NCBI GenBank assembly: GCA_021442505.1
Contig: JABUTC010000010.1
Span: 1 to 16,360 of the forward strand
Direction: 5' to 3'
Length of the DNA: 16,360 bases
Origin: Mogibacterium sp.
Lineage (GTDB): Bacteria > Bacillota > Clostridia > Peptostreptococcales > Anaerovoracaceae
Shown here piece after piece: positions 13,675 through 16,360 of the stretch (position 1 is its first letter; each line of letters begins with the position of its first letter). Made by a program: the position numbers and the translations under genes. The notes under the pieces are model-generated. The model searched no databases and had not been told where the DNA came from. It saw nothing but the letters and a program-made list of their open reading frames with translations.

Positions 13675-14142
13675 CCTAGAAAAGGTAATGTACCAAAGAG
13701 GGAAGTTCTTCCAGATCCTGTCTACGGTAGTGTAGTTCTTGCTAAGCTGATCAACAGCATCATGCTCGACGGAAAGAAGGGCGTAGCACAGAAGATTGTG
13801 TACGATGCTTTTGACAGAATCAAGGAAACTACCGGAGAGGATCCAATGGAGGTCTTCGACAAGGCAATGAACAACATCATGCCTGTATTGGAAGTTAAAG
13901 CTAGAAGAATTGGTGGTGCGAACTATCAGGTTCCTATCGAGGTTAGACCTGAGAGACGTCAGACACTTGCAATCCGTTGGCTCACAAAGTACACAAGACT
14001 CAGAGGCGAGAGAACAATGGCTGAGAGACTTGCTAAGGAGCTCATGGACGCTGCTAACAACACCGGTGCTTCCGTAAAGAAGAAGGAAGACACACACAAG
14101 ATGGCAGAGGCAAACAAGGCGTTCGCACACTTCAGATTCTAA
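13672..14142 (+). CDS. rpsG: 30S ribosomal protein S7
   Basis: A 156-residue uS7, the family's standard length, starting at GTG. It begins MPRKGNVPKREVLPDPVYGS, with LINSIMLDGKKG, EVKARRIGGANYQVPIEV and a C-terminal NKAFAHFRF. S7 nucleates assembly of the 30S head by binding the 3' major domain of 16S rRNA and lies near the E-site tRNA and mRNA exit. The reading frame is intact and matches family signatures through both ends. The preceding spacer is structured and may bind S7 itself. fusA follows after 61 bases, as in the usual str operon. Confidence 0.97.
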   Translation: MPRKGNVPKREVLPDPVYGSVVLAKLINSIMLDGKKGVAQKIVYDAFDRIKETTGEDPMEVFDKAMNNIMPVLEVKARRIGGANYQVPIEVRPERRQTLAIRWLTKYTRLRGERTMAERLAKELMDAANNTGASVKKKEDTHKMAEANKAFAHFRF

Positions 14143-14203
14143 TCAGCGGGTGAATCGATGCTGGTAAGAATCAAGGATATGAGAAAGTAGAAAGGAGGAA
14201 ATA

Positions 14204-16267
14204 ATGGGCAGACAGTTTTCTTTAGAGAAGACAAGAAATATCGGTATCATGGCACACATCGACGCCGGTAAGACTACTACCACAGAGAGAATCCTGTTTT
14301 ACACCGGAAGAACTCATAAGATTGGTGAGACCCACGAGGGTTCAGCAACTATGGACTGGATGGAGCAGGAGCAGGAGCGTGGAATTACCATTACTTCAGC
14401 CGCTACTACAGCTCAGTGGAAAGACACAAGAATTAATATCATCGATACTCCGGGACACGTTGACTTTACAGTTGAGGTAGAGAGATCACTCCGTGTTCTG
14501 GATGGCGCTGTAATGGTGCTCTGCGCTAAGGGCGGAGTTGAGCCGCAGTCAGAGACAGTTTGGAGACAGGCTGAGAAGTATCACGTTCCAAGAATGATTT
14601 TCGTCAACAAGATGGATATCCTCGGAGCAAACTTCTACCGCGTCGTAGATATGATCCACGACAGACTGAAGGCTAACGCAGTTCCTGTACAGCTGCCAAT
14701 CGGTGCTGAGAGCGATTTCGTCGGAATCGTCGACCTCATCGACATGAAGGCCGAGATTTACAAGGACGACCTCGGCAAGGAGATTGTTGAGGAAGAGATT
14801 CCTGCAAACCTTCTCGAGACAGCGCAGGCTTGGAGAGATCAGCTCATCGAGTCGGTTGCTGAGTGCGACGAAGAGCTCATGATGAAATACCTCGAGGGCG
14901 AGGAGCTCACAAAGGAAGAGATTGTCAGCACAATCAGAAAGCAGACTATCAAGGGCGAGATGTATCCTGTATTCTGCGGTTCCGCTTACAAGAACAAGGG
15001 CGTTCAGCTCATGCTTGACGGAGTTGTAGATTACATGCCATCACCACTCGACATTCCTGCTATCAAGGGAGTTAACCCTGATACAGAGGAAGAGGAGGAG
15101 AGAAAGGCAAGCGATAAGGAGCCTTTCGCAGCTCTTGCGTTTAAGATCATGGCTGACCCATATGTAGGTAAGCTTGCGTTCTTCAGAGTTTACTCCGGAA
15201 CACTGAACTCAGGTTCATATGTTCTGAACGCAACAAAGGGTAAGAAGGAGAGAATCGGAAGAATCCTCCAGATGCACGCTAACCACCGTGATGAGATCGA
15301 TATGGTTTACTCAGGTGATATCGCTGCAGCTGTAGGACTCAAGCAGACAACAACAGGAGACACTCTCTGTGATGAGAGCCATCCGGTTATCCTTGAGTCA
15401 ATGGAATTCCCAGAGCCTGTAATTGAGATTGCTATCGAGCCTAAGACCAAGATCGGTCAGGAAAAGATGGGAATCGCTCTTGCAAAACTCGCTGAGGAAG
15501 ACCCGACATTCAAGACCTACACAAACCCAGAGACAGGTCAGACAATCATCGCCGGAATGGGAGAGCTTCACCTTGAGATCATCGTTGACAGACTTCTCCG
15601 TGAGTTTAAGGTAGAGGCTAACGTAGGTAAGCCACAGGTTTCATACAAGGAGACCATCACAGCAACAGTCGACGAGGACTACAAGCACAAGAAGCAGTCC
15701 GGTGGTTCGGGTCAGTACGGACATGTCAGATTCAAACTGTACCCAAGAGAGGCTGGAACAGGCTTCGAGTTCAAGAATGCTATCGTCGGCGGTGCTATTC
15801 CTAAGGAATACATCCCTAAGATTGAAGAGGGTATGATTGAGGCAATGCAGTCAGGTCCTGTTGCAGGATACCAGGTTGTAGACGTTGGTGTTGAACTGTA
15901 CGACGGTTCATATCACGAGGTTGACTCATCAGAAATGGCATTCAAGATTGCCGCTTCAATGGGATTCAAGGAAGCCTGCAAGAAGGCAAAACCGGTTCTC
16001 CTCGAGCCTATTTTCAAGGTAGAGGTAACCGTTCCAGAGAACTACATGGGAGATATCATTGGTGATATCAGTTCAAGAAGAGGTAGAATCGAAGGTTCTG
16101 ACATCAACAGCGGCGCTGCTGTTGTAAGAGGATTTGTTCCACTGTCAGAGATGTTCGGATATGCTACAGACCTGCGTTCAAGAACACAGGGAAGAGGTGT
16201 ATACGTAATGCAGTTCGATCACTTCGACAAACTCCCTGAGAGCCTCACAGAGAAGCTCACAAAATAA
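14204..16267 (+). CDS. fusA: translation elongation factor G
   Basis: A 687-residue EF-G. The G domain carries AHIDAGKT (17-24, P-loop), RGITITSAATT (switch I end, 59-69), DTPGH (81-85) and NKMD (135-138). Domain II follows with AFKIMADPYVGKLAFFRVYSG, then domains III to V including GELHLEIIVDRLLREFKVEA, KKQSGGSGQYGHV and RRGRIEGSD. EF-G drives translocation of tRNA and mRNA after peptide-bond formation, and with RRF recycles ribosomes. The start has AAAGGAGG just upstream (about 14191-14198). It is the housekeeping type in its standard place, with 46 bases to tuf and no terminator between, so the two are probably co-transcribed. Confidence 0.98.
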   Translation: MGRQFSLEKTRNIGIMAHIDAGKTTTTERILFYTGRTHKIGETHEGSATMDWMEQEQERGITITSAATTAQWKDTRINIIDTPGHVDFTVEVERSLRVLDGAVMVLCAKGGVEPQSETVWRQAEKYHVPRMIFVNKMDILGANFYRVVDMIHDRLKANAVPVQLPIGAESDFVGIVDLIDMKAEIYKDDLGKEIVEEEIPANLLETAQAWRDQLIESVAECDEELMMKYLEGEELTKEEIVSTIRKQTIKGEMYPVFCGSAYKNKGVQLMLDGVVDYMPSPLDIPAIKGVNPDTEEEEERKASDKEPFAALAFKIMADPYVGKLAFFRVYSGTLNSGSYVLNATKGKKERIGRILQMHANHRDEIDMVYSGDIAAAVGLKQTTTGDTLCDESHPVILESMEFPEPVIEIAIEPKTKIGQEKMGIALAKLAEEDPTFKTYTNPETGQTIIAGMGELHLEIIVDRLLREFKVEANVGKPQVSYKETITATVDEDYKHKKQSGGSGQYGHVRFKLYPREAGTGFEFKNAIVGGAIPKEYIPKIEEGMIEAMQSGPVAGYQVVDVGVELYDGSYHEVDSSEMAFKIAASMGFKEACKKAKPVLLEPIFKVEVTVPENYMGDIIGDISSRRGRIEGSDINSGAAVVRGFVPLSEMFGYATDLRSRTQGRGVYVMQFDHFDKLPESLTEKLTK

Positions 16268-16313
16268 TCAGTTAATCAAATAGTTTTCTAATAATAATTA
16301 CAGGAGGAAACAA

Positions 16314-16360
16314 ATGGCTAAGCAGAAATATGAGAGAACCAAGCCACATATTAACATTGG
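16314..16360 (+). CDS. tuf: translation elongation factor Tu (partial, N-terminus only)
   Basis: The first 15 codons, reading MAKQKYERTKPHINI, match the EF-Tu N-terminus, which I recall as MAKEKFERTKPHVNIG in Firmicutes. The window ends inside the next codon, before the P-loop. AGGAGG at about 16302-16307 supports the ATG. The position after fusA is the standard str operon order. EF-Tu delivers aminoacyl-tRNA to the ribosome as a GTP complex. Only the family call is possible from this fragment. Confidence 0.92.
   Translation, partial: MAKQKYERTKPHINI

Noticed and set aside
1..16360. CRISPR arrays, insertion sequences, tRNA or rRNA genes, phage genes
   Set aside because: No regularly spaced repeats, transposase-like frames, or tRNA/rRNA sequences were found; the only rRNA resemblance is the short segment in the rpsL-rpsG spacer.

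Overview
The window is a core information-processing locus from a Gram-positive anaerobe, most likely a member of class Clostridia (Eubacteriales; my guess, held loosely, is a relative of the Anaerovoracaceae or Lachnospiraceae). The grounds are the gene order rpmG-secE-nusG-rplK-rplA-rplJ-rplL-rpoB-rpoC-rpsL-rpsG-fusA-tuf on one strand, strong AAGGAG-type ribosome binding sites, heavy use of AGA for arginine and CTC/CTT for leucine, a four-cysteine L33, Firmicutes-like RpoB and RpoC, and a Firmicutes-type L10 leader. No mobile element, CRISPR array, tRNA or rRNA gene was found.

Layout. Positions 1-36 may be the tail of an upstream gene. Positions 53-1369 encode a class III PLP enzyme closely resembling isoleucine 2-epimerase and related aminotransferases. 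It is unrelated to the genes that follow. A sigma-A promoter at 1416-1444 then starts the rpmG-secE-nusG-rplK-rplA block (to 3739). The rplK-rplA gap carries a probable L1 autoregulatory site. The rplA-rplJ gap (3740-3953) carries an L10 leader with mutually exclusive pairings, followed by rplJ and rplL. The 364-base rplL-rpoB gap has no gene but holds three separate RNA-structure candidates; rpoB and rpoC follow. A strong intrinsic terminator at 12923-12948 ends that unit, and a near-consensus promoter (12961-12990) starts the str operon: rpsL, rpsG (GTG start, behind a structured 182-base spacer), fusA, and the first 15 codons of tuf at the window edge.

How the genes work together. SecE belongs to the SecYEG translocon. 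NusG and the beta and beta-prime subunits form the transcription machinery. L33, L11, L1, L10 and L7/L12 build the 50S subunit, including the stalk that recruits EF-G and EF-Tu. S12 and S7 are 30S proteins, and EF-G and EF-Tu are the elongation GTPases. Expression appears to be balanced mainly by RNA structures in the intergenic regions, since few promoters are visible.

The genes are ordinary. The less explained material is noncoding: a compact multi-stem element at 4937-5062, two further hairpins before rpoB, and the rpsL-rpsG spacer, which locally resembles 16S rRNA. I did not see a new multi-gene system.
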